Assembly (NCBI GenBank): GCA_947458565.1
Contig: CANGZK010000048.1
Coordinates: 1 to 8,428 of the forward strand
Source: Acidimicrobiaceae bacterium
GTDB taxonomy: Bacteria; Actinomycetota; Acidimicrobiia; Acidimicrobiales; Ilumatobacteraceae
Direction: 5' to 3'
Length of the DNA: 8,428 bases
Within the stretch, counting starts at the first letter, position 1. The number at the start of each line of letters is the position of its first letter. The notes under the pieces are model-generated. The model made no database searches. It had not been told where the DNA came from and saw nothing but the letters and a program-made list of their open reading frames with translations. The position numbers and the translations under genes are program-made. This document shows, piece by piece, positions 1-6,848 of the stretch.

Positions 1-78
1 AGCGATATCGAAACTTGCATCTCGAACGGCCACCGTTTCGGTGCCGTACCTCTTGGTCACACTTTCCAAACGGATCAT
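1..78 (-). CDS. ftsE: Cell division ATP-binding protein FtsE, N-terminal fragment (cut by window edge)
   Basis: Only the first 26 codons are present; the gene continues past base 1. The ATG is at 78-76, preceded by a good ribosome binding site (GGAAGGGG, minus strand). The peptide begins MIRLESVTKRYGTETVAVRD, the usual first strand and turn of an ABC ATPase, with the Y/G-rich segment that stacks on the adenine of ATP. Walker A, signature and Walker B would lie outside the window. The match to FtsE rests on this N-terminus plus position directly after prfB, where ftsE-ftsX normally follow in Actinobacteria. FtsE pairs with the membrane protein FtsX at the septum and transmits ATP hydrolysis to peptidoglycan hydrolases. 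The gap to the prfB stop is 35 bases, so co-transcription is likely. Another ABC ATPase cannot be excluded from 26 residues alone. Confidence 0.78.
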   Translation of the reverse strand, partial: MIRLESVTKRYGTETVAVRDASFDIA

Positions 79-113
79 GGGGCCCCTTCCAGGCGACAAA
101 CTCTCAGTTTAGT

Positions 114-1217
114 TTATGAATCCGAGTTTGCGCGGCGCCACCTCAGATAGCCCTCCATAAAGAGATTTAGATCTCCATCGAGAACTCCCGCAATGTTTCC
201 GCTTTCAATCTCGGTGCGCACATCTTTCACCATCTGATATGGCTGCATGACATACGAGCGAATCTGACTTCCCCAGCCGATTGCTGACGGCTTGCCAGCA
301 ATTTTTTTCATTGCAGCATCACGCTCTTCTTCAATGCGAGATGCAACCATCGTCTTCAGACGCTTCAATGCACTTTCGCGGTTTTGTAATTGTGAACGTT
401 CCTGCTGAGACGATGCAACTAGACCAGTTGGTTCGTGAATGAGTCGCACCGCAGACGATGTCTTGTTGACATGCTGGCCGCCAGCACCGGAAGCACGAAA
501 CACTTCCATCCGAATATCGGTTTCATTGATCTCAACATCAGCCTCTTCGAGAATTGGCCACACTTGCACACTGGCAAAACTTGTTTGGCGTCGACCTTGA
601 TTGTCAAACGGGCTGATTCTTACCAAACGGTGTGTACCACGCTCGGACGTAAGCAACCCGTACGCATATCTACCGCGAACAGTGAAGTCGGCCGACAGAA
701 TGCCCGCTTCAGTGCCCAGCGAGATATCTCCAATCTCGATTGCAAAGTTGCTGCGTTCTGCCCATCGGGTATACATACGCAAGAGCATCTCGCTCCAATC
801 CTGGGCATCAACACCGCCGTCTTTGGCGTTGATTTGCACAATCGCATCCATCTCATCGTGCACTCCGGTAAACAAACTGCGCAACTCGAGCGCGTCAAGT
901 TTGGACCGCACACCACTGATGCCATTTTCAAGATCTGGCTCTTGGCTTGCATCATCAATTTCACGTGCCATTTCGTGCAACACCTCGAGGTCGTCTACCG
1001 AACCAGACAGTTGCGCAAATTCATCCAGGTCTGATTTGAGATTGACGTATTCGGTGTTCACTTTTTTGGCGTTGTCTTGGTCATCCCACAAATCTGGTCG
1101 GGCGACATCAATCTCAAGAACTTTCATTCTCTCGCCGCCAGCCTCAACCTTCAAGTAAACAAAAGCCTCGCTAACACGTCGCCGAATTTCAGTGAGGTCG
1201 TTGGAAAAATCGCGCAT
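114..1217 (-). CDS. prfB: Peptide chain release factor 2 (RF2)
   Basis: A 367-residue class I release factor that recognises UAA and UGA in the ribosomal A site and triggers release of the finished peptide. The RF2-specific anticodon-like tripeptide SPF is at residues 202-204 (RF1 would have PxT). The catalytic GGQ is at 246-248 in SGAGGQHVNKT. Residue 242, equivalent to E. coli position 246, is Ala, the common form rather than the Thr of E. coli K-12. The N-terminal helical domain is about residues 1-110 and the C-terminal helix ends in EGYLRWRRANSDS. Length is normal for the family. The gene is one uninterrupted frame: the in-frame UGA and +1 shift used by many bacteria to autoregulate RF2 is absent, and the reading passes through TAC TTG AAG at codons 21-23, where that site would lie. 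The start matches the MRDFS..L N-terminus of actinobacterial RF2, but no Shine-Dalgarno sequence precedes it. Because the secA stop is 17 bases upstream, translational coupling is plausible. Identification is secure. Confidence 0.97.
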   Translation of the reverse strand: MRDFSNDLTEIRRRVSEAFVYLKVEAGGERMKVLEIDVARPDLWDDQDNAKKVNTEYVNLKSDLDEFAQLSGSVDDLEVLHEMAREIDDASQEPDLENGISGVRSKLDALELRSLFTGVHDEMDAIVQINAKDGGVDAQDWSEMLLRMYTRWAERSNFAIEIGDISLGTEAGILSADFTVRGRYAYGLLTSERGTHRLVRISPFDNQGRRQTSFASVQVWPILEEADVEINETDIRMEVFRASGAGGQHVNKTSSAVRLIHEPTGLVASSQQERSQLQNRESALKRLKTMVASRIEEERDAAMKKIAGKPSAIGWGSQIRSYVMQPYQMVKDVRTEIESGNIAGVLDGDLNLFMEGYLRWRRANSDS

Positions 1218-1234
1218 GGTAGTGAGAAATTAAA

Positions 1235-4000
1235 TTAGTTGCGCCCGTGGCACAACTTGTACTTCTTGCCCGAACCGCATGGGCATACCGCATTACGCGG
1301 CGTTGTCGACCAGTCATCGGCTGACTTCACAATCGTCTTCACGGCTGGTTCTGACTGCATCGGCACGCCAGTCTCTTGCGCGGCAATTGCGGCAAAGCCA
1401 CCGTCTGTTTCGGCATCAAATGCTGACTCTTGGAGATTGTTTACCTGCAACACGGGCGATTCATTTTTTACGACCTCGACATGCATGACGTACTTGACAA
1501 AATCCTGAGCAATCCCCTTCATCAAAGTTCCAAACATCTCAAAACCCTCACGCTGCCATTCAGTCAGTGGATCCTTTTGACCCATTGCCCGCAGATTGAT
1601 GCCCTCCTGGAGATAATCCATCTCCTCAAGGTGTTCTCGCCAACGCTGATCGATAATGCGGAGCATCACCTGACGCTCGATCTCGCGCATGGTCGTCTCG
1701 CCCATTTCCGATTCGCGCGCCGCATAGAAAATTGATGCGTCTGACATAACGAGGTCATACATCTCATCGGTGTCAGCACACTGTTCAAGACGGTGACTTG
1801 TAATGGTGGATGGCCAAAATGAAACGAGTTCGCGAGCTAAACCGTCGAGATCCCATTCGTCATTTGCATCCGACACACAATGAGTATCGATGAGCGAGTC
1901 AACGGCTTCGGCCAAATATTCCATTGCGGCAATTTTGAGATCGAGACCTTCAAGAATTTGATCACGGCGCTGATAAATAATCTTGCGCTGTTCGTTCATT
2001 ACTTCGTCGTATTTAAGAACGTTTTTGCGAATCTCGCCGTTGCGCTGCTCCACTGTTGTTTGAGCGCGCTCAATGGCCTTAGTCACCATCTTGGCTTCAA
2101 TCGCTTCATCATCAGGTAATGCCCGACCCATCACCCAGCTCAATGCACCTGTTGCAAACAAACGCATCAGTTCATCGTCAAGACTGAGATAGAAACGGCT
2201 CTCACCTGGATCACCTTGGCGACCAGAACGACCGCGCAACTGGTTGTCGATACGTCGTGATTCGTGGCGCTCTGTACCAAGTACATAGAGACCACCAACA
2301 CTGCGCACTTTGTCGCCCTCGATCTTGCACGAAGCCGTGTACTCAACCAACAAATCGGCATAACGCTTTTGCGCGGCCACGCGAGCCTGGCGATATTCAT
2401 CCGGCATTTGTTCGAGCGGCATTGCCAAGGCAAATTCGTCAATCAGCGTGTCTGGAGCAAAGCCCTCTTGTAAGACTTTGGCACGCGCAAGACCCTCTGG
2501 GTTTCCGCCAAGCATGATGTCGACTCCGCGACCTGCCATGTTGGTCGCAACAGTGACACTGCCCAAACGACCAGCCTGCGTAACGATTGATGCTTCGCGA
2601 GTGTGCTGCTTGGCATTGAGCACTTCGTGTTTAATGCCGTGCTTATCGAGCTCGCGCGACAGCAATTCACTCTTTTCGACGCTGACGGTGCCGACCAAGA
2701 CCGGCTGTCCCTTTTTGTGCTTCTCTTCGATATCGGCAACAACCGTCTTGAACTTGGCGGCTTCGGTCTTAAAAATGAGATCCGCCTGGTCGATACGCAC
2801 CATTTCGCGATTGGTTGGGATTGGTACCACCTGCAGCCCATAGGTGTTCATCAATTCGGCAGCCTCTGTTTGTGCTGTACCAGTCATGCCCGAGAGTTTG
2901 TCGTACATGCGGAAATAGTTCTGCAGAGTCACAGTTGCGAGCGTTTGGTTTTCTTCCTTGATCTTGACGCCCTCTTTGGCCTCAACCGCCTGGTGGATAC
3001 CCTCGCTCCAGCGACGGCCTTCGAGGATTCGCCCCGTAAATTCGTCGACAATTTTTACTTCACCATCTTGGATGATGTAGTCCTTGTCGCGCTGGTACAA
3101 CACTGCAGCTTTCAGTGCTACTTGTAATTGGTGCACCAAGTTTTGTTGCACTTCGTCGTACAGGTTGGAAATTCCAAGTTGCTGTTCTACTTTTTCGATA
3201 CCAGCCTCGGTTGGCACAACTATGCGCTTATCTTCTTCAACTTCATAATCAGCATCTCGCTTCAGCGATCTGACGATTGAGGCAAATTGGTAGTAAGACT
3301 TGGCCGCATCAGCAATGCGACCTGAAATAATCAATGGAGTTCGAGCTTCATCAATCAGAATCGAGTCAACTTCGTCAACGATCGCGAAGTAATGACCGCG
3401 CTGTACCTTTTCTTCTTTTGTGCCGGCCATGTTGTCGCGCAGGTAATCAAAACCAAATTCATTGTTTGTGCCGTACGTGATGTCGGCCAAGTAGTCAATG
3501 CGCTTTTCTGCAGCAGACGTGCGCACGCCAGGAATCACGAGTCCGACTTCAAGACCAAGCCAGCGGTGAATACGACCCATCCACTCCGAGTCACGTCGCG
3601 CCAGATAATCGTTGGTGGTTACTAGGTGAACACCTTTGCCAGGCAGCGCATTGAGATACGCAGGCAACGTTGAGACGAGTGTCTTGCCTTCGCCTGTACG
3701 CATTTCGGAAATCCAGCCAGCGTGCAGCGCTGCGCCACCCATCATCTGCACGTCATAGTGGCGCTGACCAATAACCCGCAACGAAGCTTCACGAACTACA
3801 GCAAATGCTTCAACCAACAAATCGTCGGTGTCTTCACCGCGCTCGATGCGAGACCGAAACTCGGCGGTCTTGCCCTTGAGGGCTTGATCAGACAACGCAT
3901 GAATCTCTGGCTCTTGAGCATTGATATCAGGAATGATGTCGGCTAAAGCCTTGACCTTTTTGCCTTCACCGGCGCGAAGAATGCGATTGAGTAAGGCCAT
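1235..4000 (-). CDS. secA: Preprotein translocase ATPase SecA
   Basis: The motor that pushes unfolded preproteins through SecYEG at the cytoplasmic membrane, using ATP. I place the start at the ATG at 4000-3998 (MALLNRILRAGEGKKVK, the usual SecA opening), giving 921 residues. The frame stays open to 4057, but the extra 19 residues would overlap the end of comF and do not resemble SecA. A purine-rich AGGTAGGA lies about 12 bases upstream. Visible parts: Q-motif region near 79-93; Walker A GEGKT at 103-107; Walker B DEVD at 209-212 followed by TPLIISG; preprotein cross-linking region about 225-360; second nucleotide-binding fold with MAGRGVDIMLGG at 488-499 and the arginine-rich GTERHESRRIDNQLRGRSGR at 575-594; helical scaffold and wing from about 620 to 835; a variable linker; and a C-terminal zinc finger CxC-x8-CH (C906, C908, C917, H918), which in other species binds SecB or the ribosome and lipids. 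Length is close to actinobacterial SecA1. It sits 13 bases after comF and 17 before prfB, in the same transcription unit. Confidence 0.98.
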   Translation of the reverse strand: MALLNRILRAGEGKKVKALADIIPDINAQEPEIHALSDQALKGKTAEFRSRIERGEDTDDLLVEAFAVVREASLRVIGQRHYDVQMMGGAALHAGWISEMRTGEGKTLVSTLPAYLNALPGKGVHLVTTNDYLARRDSEWMGRIHRWLGLEVGLVIPGVRTSAAEKRIDYLADITYGTNNEFGFDYLRDNMAGTKEEKVQRGHYFAIVDEVDSILIDEARTPLIISGRIADAAKSYYQFASIVRSLKRDADYEVEEDKRIVVPTEAGIEKVEQQLGISNLYDEVQQNLVHQLQVALKAAVLYQRDKDYIIQDGEVKIVDEFTGRILEGRRWSEGIHQAVEAKEGVKIKEENQTLATVTLQNYFRMYDKLSGMTGTAQTEAAELMNTYGLQVVPIPTNREMVRIDQADLIFKTEAAKFKTVVADIEEKHKKGQPVLVGTVSVEKSELLSRELDKHGIKHEVLNAKQHTREASIVTQAGRLGSVTVATNMAGRGVDIMLGGNPEGLARAKVLQEGFAPDTLIDEFALAMPLEQMPDEYRQARVAAQKRYADLLVEYTASCKIEGDKVRSVGGLYVLGTERHESRRIDNQLRGRSGRQGDPGESRFYLSLDDELMRLFATGALSWVMGRALPDDEAIEAKMVTKAIERAQTTVEQRNGEIRKNVLKYDEVMNEQRKIIYQRRDQILEGLDLKIAAMEYLAEAVDSLIDTHCVSDANDEWDLDGLARELVSFWPSTITSHRLEQCADTDEMYDLVMSDASIFYAARESEMGETTMREIERQVMLRIIDQRWREHLEEMDYLQEGINLRAMGQKDPLTEWQREGFEMFGTLMKGIAQDFVKYVMHVEVVKNESPVLQVNNLQESAFDAETDGGFAAIAAQETGVPMQSEPAVKTIVKSADDWSTTPRNAVCPCGSGKKYKLCHGRN

Positions 4001-4013
4001 AAGACCATGAATC

Positions 4014-4616
4014 CTACCTTCGGTGGTCGTATCTGAGAGCGCTTGCAACCGCCACACAGGTCACTTTCCGGGCACCCGCCGTGCGTAATGCGTCTGCAGC
4101 ACACCGCAGAGTTGTACCTGTAGTAACCACGTCGTCAACAACCATTACATGGCGGTTAACCCCTGGATTGCGCGCAGAGAACACGGAACCCCGCAAGCGC
4201 AGCTCGCGGGATGCTCCAGTTTGTACATTGTGCGACACCTTGATCAAAAGTCGTCTGCACGGCACTCCGATTTCTCGTGCTAGGCGTCGCGCCAATAGTT
4301 CCGACTGATCATGACCGCGTCGACGAAGTCGTGCAGTGCTAGTCGGCGCCCAGGTCACCACATCGAAATCAATTGCGCTATCGGGAACTTGTCTATGTAT
4401 CCGTTGCGCGAGCAACTCCGCAAGCACCCCAACCACCTGTTTGCGATTTCGGTACTTGAGATTCAAGATCAATCGACGTGCAATGCCTTCATATGCAACA
4501 GCCACCAATGCCCCATCACATTCGGGTTGCACCATTGCAAAAAGTTGTGCCCGGCACCTGACGCACAGCACGCGAGCGTTGCATCTACACGCCTCGCACC
4601 TCTGTCTGTACAACAA
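4014..4616 (-). CDS. comF: ComF-family phosphoribosyltransferase-like protein
   Basis: A 200-residue double-zinc-finger and PRTase-fold protein. With the TTG at 4616 as residue 1, a four-cysteine knuckle is at C7, C10, C18 and C21. A conserved WAPTSTARLRRRGHDQSELL block follows at about 89-108, then QTGASRELR, and the PRPP-binding loop VMVVDDVVTTGTT at about 157-169. This is the normal ComF/GntX layout. ComF takes part in DNA uptake in naturally competent bacteria. In Actinobacteria the gene is a conserved neighbour of secA and its enzymatic reaction is not settled. The frame is open to a TTG at 4652, but a strong GGAGG at 4622-4626 lies 5 bases before the TTG at 4616 and 8 before the next TTG at 4613, so I prefer one of these. 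That choice also removes the overlap with the divergent gene. It is probably the first gene of the comF-secA-prfB-ftsE unit. The hibernation factor gene (hpf) that often separates comF from secA in this phylum is missing here. Confidence 0.88.
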   Translation of the reverse strand: MLYRQRCEACRCNARVLCVRCRAQLFAMVQPECDGALVAVAYEGIARRLILNLKYRNRKQVVGVLAELLAQRIHRQVPDSAIDFDVVTWAPTSTARLRRRGHDQSELLARRLAREIGVPCRRLLIKVSHNVQTGASRELRLRGSVFSARNPGVNRHVMVVDDVVTTGTTLRCAADALRTAGARKVTCVAVASALRYDHRR

Positions 4617-4645
4617 CGACACCTCCGCTGCATTAGTCTTTGCGC
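4617..4645. promoter_or_regulatory. Short divergent start region between comF and the YczE-like gene
   Basis: Only about 29 bases separate the two preferred start codons, so each promoter must lie at least partly in the opposite gene's coding sequence. On the plus strand TAGTCT at 4634-4639 keeps the three key -10 bases (T, A and last T) and would place transcription start at 4646, exactly on the GTG. That fits a leaderless message, but no good -35 is seen. For the minus strand I found no convincing promoter. An imperfect dyad TTTGC-N5-GCAAA spans 4639-4653 and could be chance. Confidence 0.25.
4622..4626 (-). promoter_or_regulatory. Shine-Dalgarno GGAGG deciding the comF start
   Basis: A perfect GGAGG on the minus strand, 5 bases before the TTG at 4616 and 8 bases before the TTG at 4613. 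It supports a start inside the open frame rather than the more upstream TTG at 4652, which has no such site and would overlap the divergent gene. Confidence 0.6.
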
Positions 4646-5260
4646 GTGGCAAATTACTTTCTCGTACCGCTCAAAGATCGCCCAATCGAACGACTGACCA
4701 GATGTGTGTTTGGGCTTGCACTTTTCGGAACCGGAATTGGTATGCAAAAAGCCGGCAATCTGGGTTTGCCACCGTGGGACGTGTTTCATGATGGCGTGAG
4801 CAGGATCATCGGCTTACCTTTTGGCACAACCATCGTGCTCACAAGCGCATTCGTTATGTTGCTCTGGATTCCACTGCGACAAGCACCAGGGCTCGGCACA
4901 ATTCTGAACGCAATTGAGGTTGGCGTTGCAGCCGGCATCTTTCTTTCCATCGTTCCCGAAGCAGATGCAATGCCGCTACGAATATTTCTCATGCTTGGTG
5001 GAATTGTGGTGACCGGAATTGGATCGGGTTTTTACATCGGTGCAGGTCTTGGTCCCGGCCCACGCGATGGCTTGATGGTCGGGCTTGCAAAACGCGGCAT
5101 CAATATCGGCAAAGCGCGCACGGGCGTGGAGATAGCAGTGTTGTTAGCCGGAGTTGCATTAGGCGGCTCGATCGGAGTCGGTACGATTGCCTTTGCAGTT
5201 TTGATCGGACCAATAGTCGCAAAAACTCTTCCGCTACTACAGATCCGATCTACAAAATAA
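4646..5260 (+). CDS. YczE-type (COG2364) integral membrane protein of unknown function
   Basis: A 204-residue, very hydrophobic protein with about six likely membrane segments (roughly residues 17-35, 58-76, 84-103, 111-133, 158-175 and 177-198). Family marks are LGLPPWDVFHDGVS at 39-52, GAGLGPGPRDGLMVGL at 132-147, a membrane-embedded acidic residue E162, GGSIGVGT at 173-180 and GP at 188-189. This matches the YczE/YitT-like family; no biochemical function is established for it, although Bacillus yczE has been linked to lipopeptide production. An in-frame TAG at 4634-4636 limits the start: only TTG 4640 or GTG 4646 are possible near the first helix. I chose GTG, giving MANYFLVPLKDRP; neither has a ribosome binding site, so a leaderless transcript is possible. 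It is the only plus-strand gene here, dividing the comF operon from ahcY, and it converges on ahcY with a 22-base gap and no visible terminator. It does not belong to the usual secA neighbourhood, so it may be a lineage-specific insertion. Confidence 0.85.
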   Translation: MANYFLVPLKDRPIERLTRCVFGLALFGTGIGMQKAGNLGLPPWDVFHDGVSRIIGLPFGTTIVLTSAFVMLLWIPLRQAPGLGTILNAIEVGVAAGIFLSIVPEADAMPLRIFLMLGGIVVTGIGSGFYIGAGLGPGPRDGLMVGLAKRGINIGKARTGVEIAVLLAGVALGGSIGVGTIAFAVLIGPIVAKTLPLLQIRSTK

Positions 5261-5282
5261 ACTGCAGTTGTATTTCAGCCAA

Positions 5283-6731
5283 TTAGTAGCGGTAGTTCTC
5301 CGACTTAAACGGACCATTGTGTGGAATGCCCAGGTAGTCAGATTGCTCGTCTGAAAGCTTTGTCAACACTGCGCCAAGAGCGCCCAAGTGCAGCGTCGCC
5401 ACTTTCTCGTCAAGCGCCTTTGGCAACACGTAGACACCAAGTGGGTACTTGTCGGTGTGATTAAACAGTTCCATCTGAGCAATGACTTGGTTCGTGAATG
5501 AGCAACTCATCACAAAACTTGGATGGCCAGTAGCGCAACCCAAGTTGACAAGTCGTCCTTCTGCCAACACGATCACTGCGTGTCCGTCTTGAAACGTCCA
5601 CAAGTCGGTGCCTGCCTTTAATTCGTCGCGAGTTGCCCCGCTTCGAGCAAGACCGGCCATGTCAATTTCATTGTCGAAGTGGCCGATGTTGCACACGATT
5701 GCGTTGTGCTTCATCCTTGCCATGTGATTAACAGTCACGATTGCTTCGTTGCCCGTTGCCGTTACAAACACGTCAGCAGTTGAAACAAGAGCCTCGAGTG
5801 TGTTGACTTCGTAGCCTTCCATCGCTGCTTGCAAAGCATTGATTGGGTCAATCTCGGTCACTACAACGCGTGCACCTTGACCGCGCAAACTTTGTGCACA
5901 GCCCTTGCCTACGTCGCCGTAACCACAGACCACTGCCAACTTGCCTGCCAACATCACGTCGGTTGCACGGTTGATTGCGTCAATCAATGAGTGGCGACAT
6001 CCGTACAAGTTGTCAAACTTTGACTTGGTGACGCTGTCGTTTACGTTGATCGCGGGAAAGAGCAGTTCGCCCTTTTCGGCCATCTTGTAGAGGCGCTTTA
6101 CACCGGTTGTTGTTTCCTCAGTAACACCCTTGATGCCTTTTGCCATCTTGGTCCATTTGTTTGGCTCAGACTTGAGCGAGCGCTGCAATAGTCCAAGCAC
6201 AATTGCTAACTCTGGGTTTGATGCCGTTGTCGGATCTGGAACAGCACCTTCTGCTTCGTACTCAACACCCTTGTGCATCAGCATGGTTGCATCGCCACCA
6301 TCGTCCAAAATCATGTTTGGTCCGTCGCCATCTGGCCACGTCATCATCTGGTCAGTTGCCCACCAATACTCTTCGAGCGTCTCGCCCTTCCATGCAAACA
6401 CTGGCACTCCATTAGGTTCTTCAACCGAACCGTTTGGCCCAACGGCAACTGCTGCAGCTGCGTGATCCTGTGTAGAAAAAATGTTGCAACTTGCCCAACG
6501 CACTTCTGCGCCAAGCTCGGTGAGTGTTTCAATCAACACTGCAGTTTGAATTGTCATGTGCAGCGATCCTGAAATACGTGCACCCTTGAGCGGCTTCGTC
6601 TTGCCGTACTCTTTGCGCAAGGCGCGAAGACCTGGCATTTCGTGCTCGGCTAGGTGAATCTCTTTGCGACCAAACGGTGCGAGGGATATGTCGGCGACGC
6701 GAAAATCACGACGCTGGGCAAATGAAGTCAT
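5283..6731 (-). CDS. ahcY: Adenosylhomocysteinase (S-adenosyl-L-homocysteine hydrolase)
   Basis: A cytoplasmic NAD-dependent enzyme that splits S-adenosylhomocysteine into adenosine and homocysteine, relieving product inhibition of methyltransferases and feeding the methionine cycle. The 482 residues show the first family signature SCNIFSTQDHAAAA at 81-94, the catalytic VNDSVTKSKFDNLYG segment at 230-244 (K236 and D240 correspond to human K186 and D190), the Rossmann NAD loop GYGDVGKG at 270-277 followed by VVVTEIDP, the HPSFVMSCSF segment at 403-412, and the C-terminal KSENYRY (K476, Y480), which completes the partner subunit's cofactor site. It is longer than the 432-residue human enzyme because of a substrate-domain insertion around residues 150-190, typical of many bacterial forms such as that of Mycobacterium. 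The ATG at 6731 has a clear AAAGGA ribosome binding site six bases upstream. It is preceded by a 117-base leader with strong dyad symmetry (separate entries), suggesting its own promoter and control. No broken or missing key residue is seen. Confidence 0.98.
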   Translation of the reverse strand: MTSFAQRRDFRVADISLAPFGRKEIHLAEHEMPGLRALRKEYGKTKPLKGARISGSLHMTIQTAVLIETLTELGAEVRWASCNIFSTQDHAAAAVAVGPNGSVEEPNGVPVFAWKGETLEEYWWATDQMMTWPDGDGPNMILDDGGDATMLMHKGVEYEAEGAVPDPTTASNPELAIVLGLLQRSLKSEPNKWTKMAKGIKGVTEETTTGVKRLYKMAEKGELLFPAINVNDSVTKSKFDNLYGCRHSLIDAINRATDVMLAGKLAVVCGYGDVGKGCAQSLRGQGARVVVTEIDPINALQAAMEGYEVNTLEALVSTADVFVTATGNEAIVTVNHMARMKHNAIVCNIGHFDNEIDMAGLARSGATRDELKAGTDLWTFQDGHAVIVLAEGRLVNLGCATGHPSFVMSCSFTNQVIAQMELFNHTDKYPLGVYVLPKALDEKVATLHLGALGAVLTKLSDEQSDYLGIPHNGPFKSENYRY

Positions 6732-6750
6732 ACGGTTTCCTTTGTTATGA

Positions 6751-6766
6751 GTACGTGTACACGTAC
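6751..6766. repeat. Perfect 16-bp palindrome GTACGTGTACACGTAC (candidate operator)
   Basis: The sequence equals its own reverse complement over all 16 bases and ends 19 bases before the ahcY ATG. It has no central loop, which favours a dimeric protein-binding site in DNA, though RNA could form a 6-bp stem with a GUAC loop. On the minus strand ACTCAT occurs at each side (6772-6767 and, overlapping the palindrome end, 6752-6747), giving a spacing of 20 bases, about two helical turns. The binding factor is unknown. Confidence 0.5.
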
Positions 6767-6779
6767 ATGAGTGAAGGTC

Positions 6780-6821
6780 GATGGGCCCTGGCCAGCTGGC
6801 ACGGGATTAGTTTGGCCCATC
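6780..6821 (-). repeat. 8-bp inverted repeat with nested palindromes in the ahcY leader
   Basis: Arms GATGGGCC and GGCCCATC (6780-6787 and 6814-6821) pair perfectly around a 26-base spacer. The spacer itself contains a perfect 10-bp palindrome, GCCAGCTGGC (6791-6800), and the overlapping CTGGCCAG (6788-6795), while GGGCCC (6783-6788) overlaps one arm. The mutually exclusive pairings available make it a candidate switching RNA structure or a cluster of protein sites. The pairing is seen directly; a regulatory role is inferred. Confidence 0.45.
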
Positions 6822-6848
6822 TAGAACTTTTATCTTAGACGAAAACAA

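Larger units (their letters stand above)
6732..6848 (-). promoter_or_regulatory. ahcY upstream region and probable 5' leader
   Basis: The largest non-coding stretch in the window, between the Trm112-like stop and the ahcY ATG. Read on the minus strand it contains a candidate -10 box TAAGAT (6837-6832) without a convincing -35, then an 8-bp inverted repeat (6821-6814 with 6787-6780), a 16-bp palindrome (6766-6751) flanked by ACTCAT repeats, and the ribosome binding site AAAGGA just before the ATG. If transcription starts near 6825, the leader would be about 94 bases. I cannot match it by eye to the SAH riboswitch or to any SAM riboswitch class. The inverted repeat is not followed by a U-run, so it does not look like an intrinsic terminator for the gene upstream. 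Confidence 0.4.

Noticed and set aside
435..1158. Long plus-strand open frames (199 and 185 residues) opposite prfB
   Set aside because: They overlap each other and a fully conserved prfB. Their protein sequences show no domain pattern and they reflect codon bias of the real gene. No ribosome binding site or promoter was evident.
2603..3127. Plus-strand open frame of 174 residues inside secA
   Set aside because: It is antisense to the conserved core of SecA, has no recognisable motif, and looks like a by-product of the secA reading frame.
4001..4057. 19-residue N-terminal extension of secA
   Set aside because: It overlaps the end of comF, does not resemble SecA, and the usual SecA N-terminus begins exactly at the ATG at 4000.
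4639..4653. Dyad TTTGC-N5-GCAAA across the divergent starts as an operator
   Set aside because: Five-base arms occur often by chance and there is no second copy in the window to support it.
5261..5282. Intrinsic terminator between the convergent YczE-like gene and ahcY
   Set aside because: The 22-base gap contains no GC-rich stem followed by a U-run on either strand.
6780..6821. Rho-independent terminator for the manB-Trm112 unit
   Set aside because: On the minus strand the inverted repeat is followed by mixed sequence without a run of U. The 26-base interior is also longer than a typical terminator loop.
6732..6848. Known SAH or SAM riboswitch upstream of ahcY
   Set aside because: I could not find the conserved core segments of these classes by eye. 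A covariance-model scan would be decisive, so it is recorded only as an unclassified leader.
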